A DNA stretch of 64,000 bases from NCBI RefSeq assembly GCF_030373445.1, contig NZ_JAUCYU010000009.1, positions 1 to 64,000 of the forward strand. Direction: 5' to 3'. The position numbers and the translations under genes were made by a program. Shown one piece after another: positions 8,070 through 17,154 of the stretch; position 1 is the first letter of the stretch, and the number at the start of each line of letters is the position of its first letter. The notes beneath the pieces are model-generated. The model searched no databases. It saw nothing but the letters and a program-made list of their open reading frames with translations, and was not told where the DNA came from. This DNA is from Roseovarius sp. (lineage in GTDB: Bacteria > Pseudomonadota > Alphaproteobacteria > Rhodobacterales > Rhodobacteraceae).

Positions 8070-8600
8070 ATGACGATGTGGGTATTCGGCTACGGCTCGC
8101 TGCTGTGGAACCCCGGCTTCAAGCCGCGCGAGGAGGTGATCGCCACGCTGCCCGGCTATCACCGCAGCTTCTGCATGCGCAGCATCCACCATCGCGGCAC
8201 CGAGGAGAAGCCGGGGCTTGTGCTGGCGCTGGACGAGGCCGAGGGGGCGCATTGCACGGGCGTGGCCCTGAAGGTGAACGAGCCGGAAGAGGCGCAGGTG
8301 CTGGAGTACCTGCGCGAGCGGGAGCTGATCTCGTCGGCCTACCTGGAGAAGGTGTTGGCGCTGGAGCTGACCGATGGCCGCAAGGTCGAGGCGGTGACCT
8401 ACGTGATCGATGCCGCGCATGACCAGTATTGCGGCGGGATGCCGCTGGAAGAGCAGGCGCAGATGATCGCCCACGCGGTCGGCGGGCGGGGGCCGAATAC
8501 CGAGTACCTCTACAACACGACGAGCCATCTGAAAGAGCTCGGGCTGGAGGATGAGGACCTTGAGTGGCTGGCAAAACGGGTGCGCCAGATCGTGGGATAA
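8070..8600 (+). CDS. ChaC-type gamma-glutamylcyclotransferase
   Basis: The 176-residue product has the signature WVFGYGSLLWNPGF of the ChaC branch of gamma-glutamylcyclotransferases, plus YLRERELISSAY, which contains the likely catalytic Glu. ChaC enzymes cleave glutathione to 5-oxoproline and Cys-Gly in the cytoplasm. The frame extends upstream to 8031, but the ATG at 8070 follows GAGGAACAG and starts directly before the conserved strand. Nearby genes do not suggest a specific pathway; gloB, another glutathione enzyme, is 8 kb away. Confidence 0.9.
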   Translation: MTMWVFGYGSLLWNPGFKPREEVIATLPGYHRSFCMRSIHHRGTEEKPGLVLALDEAEGAHCTGVALKVNEPEEAQVLEYLRERELISSAYLEKVLALELTDGRKVEAVTYVIDAAHDQYCGGMPLEEQAQMIAHAVGGRGPNTEYLYNTTSHLKELGLEDEDLEWLAKRVRQIVG

Positions 8601-8609
8601 ATCCTTGGC

Positions 8610-8633
8610 TTGACACTATATAAATCGTAGTGT
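8610..8633 (+). promoter_or_regulatory. Possible promoter of the motor-like gene pair
   Basis: A TTGACA (8610-8615) runs straight into an AT-rich stretch TATATAAAT. The two boxes are too close to serve as one -35/-10 pair; either TTGACA works with a poor -10 near 8628-8633, or TATAAA works with a weak -35 further upstream. Confidence 0.3.
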
Positions 8634-8668
8634 GGCGCCAAGAACCGTCAGAGCCGGGAGCCGTCCAT

Positions 8669-9907
8669 ATGGACCAGCCGGACCGTGAGGTCGAGCCGCA
8701 GTTTTCACAGCCAGTCCGTCAGATCACGCTGATGCTGATCGTGCTCGGGCTGACCGGGTTCGGGGCCTTCGTGGCCCTGCCCCGGGTTTTGCCGGTATTC
8801 CAGTCGAATCTATATCTCAACGGGTTCATCGTTTTCGTGTTCTTCATCGGCGTGGTGGCCTGTTTCTGGCAGGTGTTCCAGCTGATCACCTCGGTCCGGT
8901 GGATCGAGGAATACGCGCAGGATCACCAGGCCAGCGATACCTCGGGCGCGCCGCGGCTGCTGGCGCCGCTGGCGACGCTGATGCGGCAGCGCCGGGGCAA
9001 GCGGATGCAGATCGCCTCGACCTCCGCACGGTCGATCCTCGACTCGGTCGCACAGCGGATCGACGAGGCGCGGGAGATCACCCGCTATATCGTCAACATG
9101 CTGATTTTCCTTGGCCTTCTGGGCACGTTCTATGGGCTTGCCACGACGGTGCCGGCCGTGGTCGACACCATCCGCAGCCTTGCCCCGCAGGAGGGCGAGG
9201 GCGGGGTCGAGGTGTTCAACCGGCTGATGACCGGGCTCGAGGCGCAGTTGGGCGGCATGGGCGTGGCCTTCGCCTCGTCGCTGCTCGGGCTGGCGGGGTC
9301 GCTGGTGGTGGGGCTGTTGGAGCTGTTCGCGGGCCATGGGCAGAACCGGTTCTACCGCGAGCTGGAAGAGTGGATGTCGTCGATCACCCGCGTGGGCTTT
9401 GCCTCGGGCGACGGGGAAGGCGGGGGCGACCAGAGCGCGATGGCCGGCTTCCTCGAACATATGTCCGAGCAGATGGACGCCATGCAGCAGATGGTCAGCC
9501 AGTCGGATGTGAGCCGGGCGATGGTGGATGAAAAGCTGGGCGTTCTGGCGGATTCGATCGAGCGGCTGACCCACCGGATGAGCGAGGCGAATCCGGTCAA
9601 CACCGCGCTGATGCAGGTGGCGAACGGGCAGGAACGCCTGATTTCTACGCTTGAGGCGCGCAACGAGTCGCTTGGCGAGACCGGCCTCGATGCCGAAAGC
9701 CGGATGCGCCTGCGGTCGATCGACGTGCAGATGCTGCGCATCCTCGAGGAGATCAGCGCCGGGCGGCAGGAGACGATGACCGAGATCCGCACCGACCTTG
9801 CGGCGCTGACCAAGATCTTCAACCAGTTGCGCAATGCCGAGAGCGGGCGCGCCCGCGCCGCACTTCGCGTCAGGCCCGACGCCGGCAAGACGGAGCGGGA
9901 GGGCTGA
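8669..9907 (+). CDS. MotA/TolQ/ExbB-like proton-channel protein with helical C-terminal tail
   Basis: The 412-residue product has four predicted membrane helices: about residues 16-40, 46-74, 142-162 and 200-226. The third and fourth carry the MotA/TolQ/ExbB hallmark (NMLIFLGLLGTFYGLA and GMGVAFASSLLGLAGSLV). After them comes a charged helical tail of roughly 170 residues predicted to be cytoplasmic. The family forms pentameric stators around a dimeric MotB/TolR/ExbD partner; the partner here is clearly the next gene, 3 bases downstream. The start at ATG 8669 follows CGGGAG; a GTG at 8630 is less likely. Four helices and a long tail differ from standard ExbB (three helices, short tail). The cellular role is unknown. 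Confidence 0.85.
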   Translation: MDQPDREVEPQFSQPVRQITLMLIVLGLTGFGAFVALPRVLPVFQSNLYLNGFIVFVFFIGVVACFWQVFQLITSVRWIEEYAQDHQASDTSGAPRLLAPLATLMRQRRGKRMQIASTSARSILDSVAQRIDEAREITRYIVNMLIFLGLLGTFYGLATTVPAVVDTIRSLAPQEGEGGVEVFNRLMTGLEAQLGGMGVAFASSLLGLAGSLVVGLLELFAGHGQNRFYRELEEWMSSITRVGFASGDGEGGGDQSAMAGFLEHMSEQMDAMQQMVSQSDVSRAMVDEKLGVLADSIERLTHRMSEANPVNTALMQVANGQERLISTLEARNESLGETGLDAESRMRLRSIDVQMLRILEEISAGRQETMTEIRTDLAALTKIFNQLRNAESGRARAALRVRPDAGKTEREG

Positions 9908-9910
9908 TCC

Positions 9911-12832
9911 ATGGCCCTGTCCCGCCGCACAGGACAACGCTTTCAATCCTCGATCTGGCCGGGCTTCGTGGATGCGATGACCGGCCTTCTATTGGTGCTG
10001 ATGTTCGTGCTGACGATCTTCATGGTCGTGCAGTTCGTGCTGCGCGAGACGATCAGCGGGCAGGCCAGCAAGCTTGACGAGCTCTCGGCGGAGGTGGCGG
10101 CGCTGAGCCGTGCGCTGGGGCTGGAACAGGACCGCAGCGCCACGCTGAGCGAACGGGTGGGCGAACTGACCAGCACGCTGACCGCCGCCCGCCAGCAGCA
10201 GGAGCAGCAGACCGCCCTGATCGACAGCCTGCGGCAGGAGCGCGAGGAACAGGCCGAGGCGCTGGCCGCCGCGCAGTCGCGCATCGCCAGTTTCGAGGAG
10301 CAGGTGGCGAGCCTGTTGTCGGACCGCGAAACCAACCTCGGCACCATCGCCGAGTTGGAGGACCGGCAGGAGGAATTGCTTTCGGAGCAGGAGCAACTGA
10401 ACCTTGCGTTGGCCAACATGCGCGAGGAGATCGACGCCCAGACCGAAGAGGCCCGCCTTGCCGCCGCCCGACGCGAGGCGCTTGAGGCGCTGATCGCCGA
10501 TCTGCGGCGGCGCTATACCGAGGAGCAGGCGGAGGTTGCCAGCCTGTCGGGGCAGGTCGAGACGCTCGAGGCAGAGCTGAGCGAGGAAGAGAAGCTGCGG
10601 CTGGCCGAGGCGGCTGCGGCGGAGGCGTTGCGCGAGAAGCTGGAGAATGCCGAGACCGAGCTCACCTCGATGACGCTGGCGCTGGAGGAGGAGCGGCGCC
10701 GGGCCGAGGAGACGCTGACCCTTCTGGCGGCGGCGGAGAATGCCGAGGAGGATCTGGATATCCAGCTGGCCGCCGCGCTGCTGGCGCAGGACCAGATCAG
10801 CGAGGAGTTGACCACCGCGCAGTTGGCCATCGACGAGAAGGATGCCCGGATCGCGGAGCTGGAAGAGCAGGTATCGGAGGCCGAGGGCAACGCGGTGGCG
10901 CGGGCCAGTACGCTGGGTGACCTCGAGGCGCAGTTGGCCGCCGCGCTGGCGGATGCGGAGGACAAGGGCAAGACGCTGGACGAGCTGCGGCTTGAGCTGA
11001 GCGAGGCGCAGAGCCTTGCTGAAGGCCGGGCGGAAGATAACCGGACGCTGGAGGAACGCATCGCGTCGGCCGAGATTGCGCTGGCGGCCGCTCAGGCCGA
11101 GGCCGAGACGGCGCAGGCGGAGCTGGCGCAATCGCAGGAGGCGTTGACTTCGACCCGGGGCGAGCTGGAGGAACGGCTGGCCGCGCTGGAGGCGGAGCTG
11201 GCCGGGGTGAGCGCGCTGGAAACCCGGCTGGCGGAGGCCGAGGCCGAGGCGGAGGCGCTGACGGCGGAACGCGATGACCTTGCAACGCAGCTGTCGCAGG
11301 CCGAGGCGGTGGGGCGGGCCTTGCAGGACGAGACCGTGGCGTTGAAATCGCAATTGGAGGCGTCGCAGGGCGAAGCCAGCGAAACGGAGAACCTGCGGGC
11401 AGAACTGGCGCAGGCGCAGGCTTCGGGCGAGGAACTGGAAGCGCGGCAGGTGGAGCTGGAAACGCAGCTCTCGCAGGCGCAGGCCTCGGTCGAGGCGCTG
11501 GCGCAGGAGAAGGCCGATCTGGAAACCCGGCTGGCGGCGGCACGGGAGGCGCAGTCAGAGGCGGGCACGGAAAGCGCCGAGCTGGAGGAGCGGCTGGCGC
11601 GACTGGAAAGTCGGATTGCCGCGCTGACCGAGGAGCGCGAGACGCTGACGGGCGAGGCGAAGAGCCTCGAGGAGAAGCTGGCCGAGGCGCTGGCCGCGAA
11701 GACCGCCGCCGAGAACGAGGCGGTCGAGGATGCCGACCTGATCGCCGAGTTGCAGGCGCGGCTGAACCGGACCGAGGAGGCACTGCAGAAGGTGCGCCGG
11801 CGGCTGGCCGAGGTGCTGGCGGCGAACGAGGCCGCCGAGGCCGAAGCGGTGAGTTCCGAGGACGTGCGCAAGCAGCTGGCCGCCGCGCTGGCGGCCAAGC
11901 TGGCGGCCGAGAAACAGGCCGCCGCGAGCGACGAGGAGGTCGAGGACATCCGCGATCAGCTGGCGCAGGCACTGGCCGCGAAACTGGCCGCCGAGCGCGA
12001 TGCGCAGGCCGAGATCAGCAAGGCCGAGGAGCGCCAGATCCTGCTGGAAGAGGCGCGGCGCAAGCTGGCCGAGGCCGAGGCGGCGCGCGAGAAGCAGGCG
12101 GACCTCGCGACGGAGGCGCAGAAACAGCAGGAATTGCTGAACCGGCAGGTGGCGTCGCTTCGGCAGCAGCTGGGCGAGTTGCGGGCGCTGCTGGATGACG
12201 CCAAGGCGCGCGAGGCGGCGGCGAACGTGCAGATTGAATCGCTGGGGCAGGACCTGAACGTGGCGCTGGCCCGGGCCGCCGCCGAGGAGCGGCGGCGCCG
12301 GCAGCTGGAAGAGGAGAAGGCCCGGCGGCTGGAGGAGGAGCGCAACGCCCTGCAGGCGCAGAACGAGGATCTCGAGAAGTACCGCTCGGATTTCTTCGGG
12401 CGGCTGCGCGAGGTGCTGGGCAATCAGGAAGGCGTGCGGATCGTGGGCGACCGGTTCGTGTTCTCGTCGGAGGTGCTCTTCGCGCCGGCCGAGGCCGAGC
12501 TGGAAGAGGCGGGGAAGACCGAGATTGCCAAGGTGGTGAACATCCTGCGCGGGGTGGCCGACGAGATACCGGAAGGCATCGACTGGGTTTTGCAGGTCGA
12601 CGGGCACACGGATGACATCCCGATCCGCAACAGCCGGCAATTCGAGGATAACTGGGACCTGAGCCAGGCGCGGGCGCTGTCGGTGGTGCGCTACATGATC
12701 GACGACCTCGGGATGGACCCGGAGCGGCTGTCGGCGAACGGGTTCGGGGAATATCAGCCGGTGAACACCGCGAATACCGAAGAGGCCAGGGCGCAGAACC
12801 GGCGGATCGAGCTGAAGATCACCGAAAAATAA
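9911..12832 (+). CDS. Giant coiled-coil MotB/OmpA-like protein
   Basis: The product is 973 residues. A short basic N-terminus is followed by one membrane helix (about 17-43) preceded by WPGFVDAMTGLL, which places an Asp at the start of the helix just as in MotB and related proton-driven stators. Residues about 50-825 are an almost unbroken Ala/Glu/Leu/Arg-rich coiled coil. Residues 826-973 form an OmpA/MotB C-terminal domain (VDGHTDDIPI, NWDLSQARALSVV, AQNRRIEL) that binds peptidoglycan. Topology would put the coil in the periplasm. A continuous coil of that length would be over 100 nm, much more than the periplasm is deep, so it must fold back or lie along the envelope. Four related segments at residues 590, 632, 656 and 684 share LAxALAAKxAAE. 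Partner: the ExbB-like gene just upstream. Confidence 0.85.
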   Translation: MALSRRTGQRFQSSIWPGFVDAMTGLLLVLMFVLTIFMVVQFVLRETISGQASKLDELSAEVAALSRALGLEQDRSATLSERVGELTSTLTAARQQQEQQTALIDSLRQEREEQAEALAAAQSRIASFEEQVASLLSDRETNLGTIAELEDRQEELLSEQEQLNLALANMREEIDAQTEEARLAAARREALEALIADLRRRYTEEQAEVASLSGQVETLEAELSEEEKLRLAEAAAAEALREKLENAETELTSMTLALEEERRRAEETLTLLAAAENAEEDLDIQLAAALLAQDQISEELTTAQLAIDEKDARIAELEEQVSEAEGNAVARASTLGDLEAQLAAALADAEDKGKTLDELRLELSEAQSLAEGRAEDNRTLEERIASAEIALAAAQAEAETAQAELAQSQEALTSTRGELEERLAALEAELAGVSALETRLAEAEAEAEALTAERDDLATQLSQAEAVGRALQDETVALKSQLEASQGEASETENLRAELAQAQASGEELEARQVELETQLSQAQASVEALAQEKADLETRLAAAREAQSEAGTESAELEERLARLESRIAALTEERETLTGEAKSLEEKLAEALAAKTAAENEAVEDADLIAELQARLNRTEEALQKVRRRLAEVLAANEAAEAEAVSSEDVRKQLAAALAAKLAAEKQAAASDEEVEDIRDQLAQALAAKLAAERDAQAEISKAEERQILLEEARRKLAEAEAAREKQADLATEAQKQQELLNRQVASLRQQLGELRALLDDAKAREAAANVQIESLGQDLNVALARAAAEERRRRQLEEEKARRLEEERNALQAQNEDLEKYRSDFFGRLREVLGNQEGVRIVGDRFVFSSEVLFAPAEAELEEAGKTEIAKVVNILRGVADEIPEGIDWVLQVDGHTDDIPIRNSRQFEDNWDLSQARALSVVRYMIDDLGMDPERLSANGFGEYQPVNTANTEEARAQNRRIELKITEK

Positions 12833-12835
12833 GGG

Positions 12836-13807
12836 CTATTGGCCGACGGTTATGTCGGCGTGGCGGGCGGCGATGAGAGTGTCTCCGCGCCTCAGCGTGA
12901 CGTAGCCGCGATACTGGCCCGCGGGCCAGCCGCCATCCGGGCTGCGCCGGCCATAGGCGCGGAAGAGCTGGAGTTGCGGGGCGATCAGGGTGATGGTGCG
13001 GGTGAAGATTTCGCCCTCGGGGCCGGTGGCGGAAAGGGTCAGCGTGTCGTTCGGTTCGGCATGGAAGACGTGGCCATAGAGGACGAGGGCGTCGCCGGGC
13101 GTGGTCTGCGTGACGCGGGCGGCGCCGGTCTGGACATCGTCGAGCGTGGGCACGGCGGTGGAAAAGCTGGCGGTGAAAAGGCCGGTGGGCGTGTAGGCGG
13201 GGGCAGTCTTCCAGAGGCCGTTGCCGGTGCCGGCGCCGCATTGCCTGGTGTCGGGCCGGAAGGGGTCGATGATCTCGCCATCCTTCAGCACGGTCAGGTG
13301 GATATGCGGATTGTTGGTCAGCCCGCTGAGCCCGACGAGGCCGAGCGGATCGCCTGCCGCGACAGTCTGCCCCTCGCGCACGGTGAGGGAGCCGTTCTTC
13401 ATGTGGCAATAGAGGGTTTGCCAGCCGTCGCCGTGGTCGAGGCGCACGGCGTTGCCGCATTCACGGCCGCGGATGGTGTCGCGGGTTGCGTCGGTGACGG
13501 CGATATCGGCCATGCCGTCGCGCAGGGCGGCGACGCGGCCGGGGGCGGCGGCGAGGACGGCGACGCCGTTTTCCATGGCCTCGAAGGACTGCAGGGCAAT
13601 ATCGGTGCCGCGGTGGCCGTCGCGGCTTTTGAGGCCGCAGGTATAATCGTGCTGGCCGGGGCCGGGATCGGCATCGACATAATCCTCGATGAAGCAGGTC
13701 TGCCCGAGGGTGCAGTCGATGGGGAGGGAGAGCTGCGGGGGCTCCGCAAACGAAGGCGCGGCCCAGAGGGCCGCGCCAATCAGTGCCGCAATCCGCGACG
13801 GCGTCAC
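12836..13807 (-). CDS. M23 family metallopeptidase (LytM-type)
   Basis: The 323-residue product has a signal peptide (residues 1-21) and a lysostaphin/LytM zinc domain: HRGTD (His65, Asp69), YCHM (His135) and NNPHIH (His168, His170). All metal and catalytic positions are present, so it is probably an active peptidoglycan endopeptidase in the periplasm rather than a degenerate EnvC/NlpD activator. The C-terminal 130 residues are beta-rich and unassigned. The start is GTG and shares one base with the clpA stop (TAGTG), pointing to translational coupling with clpA. The 3' end is 3 bases from that of the MotB/OmpA-like gene, which is convergent. Confidence 0.88.
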   Translation of the reverse strand: MTPSRIAALIGAALWAAPSFAEPPQLSLPIDCTLGQTCFIEDYVDADPGPGQHDYTCGLKSRDGHRGTDIALQSFEAMENGVAVLAAAPGRVAALRDGMADIAVTDATRDTIRGRECGNAVRLDHGDGWQTLYCHMKNGSLTVREGQTVAAGDPLGLVGLSGLTNNPHIHLTVLKDGEIIDPFRPDTRQCGAGTGNGLWKTAPAYTPTGLFTASFSTAVPTLDDVQTGAARVTQTTPGDALVLYGHVFHAEPNDTLTLSATGPEGEIFTRTITLIAPQLQLFRAYGRRSPDGGWPAGQYRGYVTLRRGDTLIAARHADITVGQ

Positions 13808-16143
13808 TAGTCAGCCGTCAGAAGTGGCGGCTTTTTTCCCGACAGCCGGGGACGGCTCGGACCTTCGTACTGAAGATCGATCTTGCCGTCCTTGACTCCA
13901 ACCTTGACGATGCCGCCCTTGGAGAGTTTGCCGAACAGAAGCTCTTCGGCGAGCGGTTTCTTGATATGCTCCTGGATGACGCGGCCGAGCGGGCGCGCGC
14001 CCATCTTGTCGTCGTAGCCCTTCTCGCCAAGCCATGCGGCGGCGGGTTCGGTCAGTTCGATGGTCACGTTCCGGTCAAGCAACTGGGCTTCCAGTTGCAG
14101 GACGAACTTCTCGACCACCTGCAGGATCACCTCTTTCGGCAGCGGCGCGAAGGAGATGACCGCATCCAGCCGGTTGCGGAACTCCGGGGTGAAGGTGCGT
14201 TCGATCGCCTCGGTATCCTCGCCCTCGCGGCGGTCGCGGCCGAAGCCGATGGCGGCCTTGGCCTGTTCCGTCGCCCCGGCGTTCGAGGTCATGATCAGCA
14301 CCACGTTGCGGAAGTTCACCGTGCGGCCGTTGTGGTCGGTCAGGTTGCCGTGGTCCATCACCTGCAGGAGGATGTTGAACACGTCCGGGTGGGCCTTCTC
14401 GATCTCGTCGAGAAGGAGAACGCAGTGCGGATGTTCGTCCACCCCGTCGGTCAGAAGGCCGCCCTGGTCGAAGCCCACGTAGCCCGGAGGCGCGCCGATC
14501 AGGCGGGAGACCGCGTGTTTCTCCATGTATTCCGACATGTCGAAGCGCAGCAGTTCCACGCCGAGCGAGTCGGCCAGTTGCTTGGCGACCTCGGTTTTCC
14601 CCACACCGGTCGGGCCGGCGAAGAGGTAGTTGCCGATGGGCTTCTCGGGTTCGCGCAGGCCGGCGCGGGCCAGCTTGATGGCGCTCGACAGGGCCTCGAT
14701 GGCCTTGTCCTGCCCGAAGACCACGCGCTTGAGCGCGCCTTCGAGATCCTTGAGCACCTCTGCGTCGTCCTTCGAGACGTTCTTCGGAGGAATGCGCGCG
14801 ATCTTGGCGACCACGGCCTCGATTTCCTTCGGACCGATGGACTTGCGCCGCTTGGAGGCGACGACAAGATGCTGGGCCGCGCCGGCCTCGTCGATGACGT
14901 CGATGGCCTTGTCGGGCAGCTTGCGGTCGTTGATGTAGCGGGCCGAGAGATCCACCGCCGACTTGATGGCGTCATTGGTGTACTTGACGCTGTGGTGATC
15001 CTCGAAATAGGGCTTGAGGCCCTTGAGGATCTTGATCGCGTCCTCGACCGTGGGCTCGACCACGTCGATCTTCTGGAACCGGCGGGAAAGGGCGCGGTCC
15101 TTCTCGAAATGCTGGCGGAACTCCTTGAAGGTGGTGGAGCCCATGCAGCGCAGCTTGCCACCCTGAAGCGCGGGCTTCAGGAGGTTCGAGGCGTCCATCG
15201 CGCCGCCGGAGGTGGCGCCGGCGCCGATCACGGTGTGAATCTCGTCGATGAAGAGCACCGCGTCGGGGTGCGCCTCGAGCTCGGTCACGACCGCTTTCAG
15301 GCGTTCCTCGAAGTCGCCACGATACCGCGTGCCGGCCAGAAGCGCGCCCATGTCAAGCGAGTAAATCGTTGTTTTCGAAAGAACTTTCGGCGTTTCACCC
15401 TGCACGACCTTGTGCGCGAGCCCCTCGGCGATGGCGGTCTTGCCGACGCCCGGGTCGCCCACGAGGAGCGGGTTGTTCTTGCGCCGGCGGCAGAGCACCT
15501 GGATGCAGCGCTCGACCTCGTGGTCGCGGCCGATCAGCGGGTCGACATCGCCGCGGCGGGATTTCTCGTTCAGGTCGACGCAGTACTTGGCCAGGGCGCT
15601 TTCGCCCTGTTCCACGGCCTCGGGGCCGCTGCTTTCGGACTTGGATTTCTCGTTGTCCATGTCGCTGACACCCTGCACGGGGCGGGTTTCACCATAGGCC
15701 GGGTCCTTGGCCACGCCGTGGGCGATGAAGTTGACCGCGTCGTAGCGGGTCATGTCCTGTTCCTGAAGGAAGTAGGCGGCGTTGCTTTCGCGTTCGGCGA
15801 AGATGGCGACCAGCACGTTGGCGCCGGTCACTTCCGTGCGGCCGGAGGACTGCACGTGGATGGCCGCGCGCTGGATCACGCGCTGGAAGGCGGCGGTGGG
15901 CACCGCCTCGGAGCCGTCGATGTCGGTGACGAGGTTCGACAGATCCTCGTCGATGAATTCCACAAGCGTCGCGCGCAGATCTTCGGTGTCGACCGAGCAT
16001 GCCTTGAGGACGCGCGAGGCGTCGGGCTCGTCGATCAGCGCCAACAGAAGATGTTCCAACGTCGCAAATTCGTGCCGCCGCGCGTTGGCCAGCGCGAGGG
16101 CCGCGTGAATTGCCTGCTCCAGTGTCGTCGAGAATGATGGCAC
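13807..16143 (-). CDS. clpA: ATP-dependent Clp protease ATP-binding subunit ClpA
   Basis: The 778-residue product has the double Clp N-domain (1-145), a charged linker, and two AAA+ modules. Walker A motifs are GDPGVGKT (229-236) in D1 and GPTGVGKT in D2; the D2 sensor and C-terminal regions are complete. The order and length match ClpA (about 760 residues), not ClpB, which has a long middle domain. ClpA unfolds substrates and feeds ClpP. AAGGAG precedes the ATG. No clpS or clpP lies in the window. The M23 gene is coupled downstream. Confidence 0.96.
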   Translation of the reverse strand: MPSFSTTLEQAIHAALALANARRHEFATLEHLLLALIDEPDASRVLKACSVDTEDLRATLVEFIDEDLSNLVTDIDGSEAVPTAAFQRVIQRAAIHVQSSGRTEVTGANVLVAIFAERESNAAYFLQEQDMTRYDAVNFIAHGVAKDPAYGETRPVQGVSDMDNEKSKSESSGPEAVEQGESALAKYCVDLNEKSRRGDVDPLIGRDHEVERCIQVLCRRRKNNPLLVGDPGVGKTAIAEGLAHKVVQGETPKVLSKTTIYSLDMGALLAGTRYRGDFEERLKAVVTELEAHPDAVLFIDEIHTVIGAGATSGGAMDASNLLKPALQGGKLRCMGSTTFKEFRQHFEKDRALSRRFQKIDVVEPTVEDAIKILKGLKPYFEDHHSVKYTNDAIKSAVDLSARYINDRKLPDKAIDVIDEAGAAQHLVVASKRRKSIGPKEIEAVVAKIARIPPKNVSKDDAEVLKDLEGALKRVVFGQDKAIEALSSAIKLARAGLREPEKPIGNYLFAGPTGVGKTEVAKQLADSLGVELLRFDMSEYMEKHAVSRLIGAPPGYVGFDQGGLLTDGVDEHPHCVLLLDEIEKAHPDVFNILLQVMDHGNLTDHNGRTVNFRNVVLIMTSNAGATEQAKAAIGFGRDRREGEDTEAIERTFTPEFRNRLDAVISFAPLPKEVILQVVEKFVLQLEAQLLDRNVTIELTEPAAAWLGEKGYDDKMGARPLGRVIQEHIKKPLAEELLFGKLSKGGIVKVGVKDGKIDLQYEGPSRPRLSGKKPPLLTAD

Positions 16144-16298
16144 TTTCCTGTGCTCCTTCTGATCTGCGTCCGGGGGCTTGCCCGGAGTCTTGACCTCATA
16201 GGTTTAAAGTTTGGTCGATCTGCCGGGTCCTTCAAGTATTTTTTCGCGGCATCCGATCACATTTCTAAACGTTATTGAGGTTTTGCACCTATTTTGTG

Positions 16299-16318
16299 CC
16301 CGGCCGGAAACGGTCGGG
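16299..16318 (-). terminator. Stem-loop after gloB
   Basis: CCCGGCCG (16299-16306) pairs with CGGTCGGG (16311-16318), including one G-T pair, around a GAAA loop. It lies 5 bases past the gloB stop, on the right side for a terminator, but no U-tract follows on that strand. Confidence 0.4.
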
Positions 16319-16323
16319 GATTT

Positions 16324-17091
16324 TCAGAAATTGTCCTTGCGCGTCCGGATTTCGGCGAAGACCTCGGCCGGGTTGGCGCCTGTCAGTCCCAGATGGTCCT
16401 GAATGCGCGCATCCCCTGCACGCAGGAACGGGTTGGTGGCGAGCTCTTCGGCGAGGGTGGAGGGCACGGTGGGTTGGCCGTTCGCCCGGGCTGTTTCGAC
16501 CGCCTCTGAACGGGATATAAGCTTGGGATTGTCGGGATCAATGGTCAGGGCGAAACGGGCGTTGGCGGCGGTGTATTCGTGGCCCGAGCAGATGGTGGTG
16601 TCGGGCGGCAGGGCCGCCAGTTTCTGCAGGCTTTCCCACATCTGCGGCATGGTCCCCTCGAACACCCGGCCGCAGCCCAATGCCATCAGGCTGTCGGCCG
16701 TGAAGGCGACCTTCGAGCCGGGGAAGTGAAAGGCGATGTGGCCGACGGTGTGGCCGGAGACGTCGATCACCTCGCCGCTCTCGTTGCCGATGCGAATGGT
16801 TTCGCCTTCCTTAACGGCGGTGTCGAGCGGGGGAAGGCGGTGGGCGTCGGCGGCGGCGCCCACGACCCTGGCGTCGTGTTTGGCGAGGATGTCGTCGAGC
16901 CCCTGCACGTGGTCGGCGTGGTGGTGGGTGAGCAGGACCTGTGTCGCGGTCCATCCCTTGTCGGCCAGCGCCTTCAGGATCGGGGCCGCCTCGGGCACGT
17001 CGATCACCGCGGTCTCGCCGGTGTCCGGATCATGCGCGAGGTAGGCATAATTGTCGGACAGGCAGGGAACGGTTTCGATCTGAAGTGTCAT
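16324..17091 (-). CDS. gloB: Hydroxyacylglutathione hydrolase (glyoxalase II)
   Basis: The 255-residue product is a metallo-beta-lactamase fold enzyme. THHHADH (55-61), SGHTVGH, FTADSLMALGCGRVFEG and CSGHEYT are the glyoxalase II motifs and the length is standard. It hydrolyses S-lactoylglutathione to lactate and glutathione, completing methylglyoxal detoxification in the cytoplasm. The gene is divergent from a methyltransferase gene with 63 bases between starts, so the two share a promoter region; this pairing is common in Rhodobacteraceae. Confidence 0.96.
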   Translation of the reverse strand: MTLQIETVPCLSDNYAYLAHDPDTGETAVIDVPEAAPILKALADKGWTATQVLLTHHHADHVQGLDDILAKHDARVVGAAADAHRLPPLDTAVKEGETIRIGNESGEVIDVSGHTVGHIAFHFPGSKVAFTADSLMALGCGRVFEGTMPQMWESLQKLAALPPDTTICSGHEYTAANARFALTIDPDNPKLISRSEAVETARANGQPTVPSTLAEELATNPFLRAGDARIQDHLGLTGANPAEVFAEIRTRKDNF

Positions 17092-17154
17092 TGTGTTTCC
17101 CCATTCGCCGGTTACTGATACCCTTCAGACTGACTGATCGGGACAGCGGCTGCA

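Noticed and set aside
8669-12832. A Zorya anti-phage system
   Set aside because: Only the motor half resembles ZorAB; no ZorC, ZorD or ZorE-like gene follows, and the long coil is on the other subunit. Kept only as a structural comparison.
13783-16137. A 784-codon plus-strand frame opposite clpA
   Set aside because: It mirrors clpA almost exactly, has His/Asp/Leu-rich nonsense composition and no family; typical antisense frame in GC-rich DNA.
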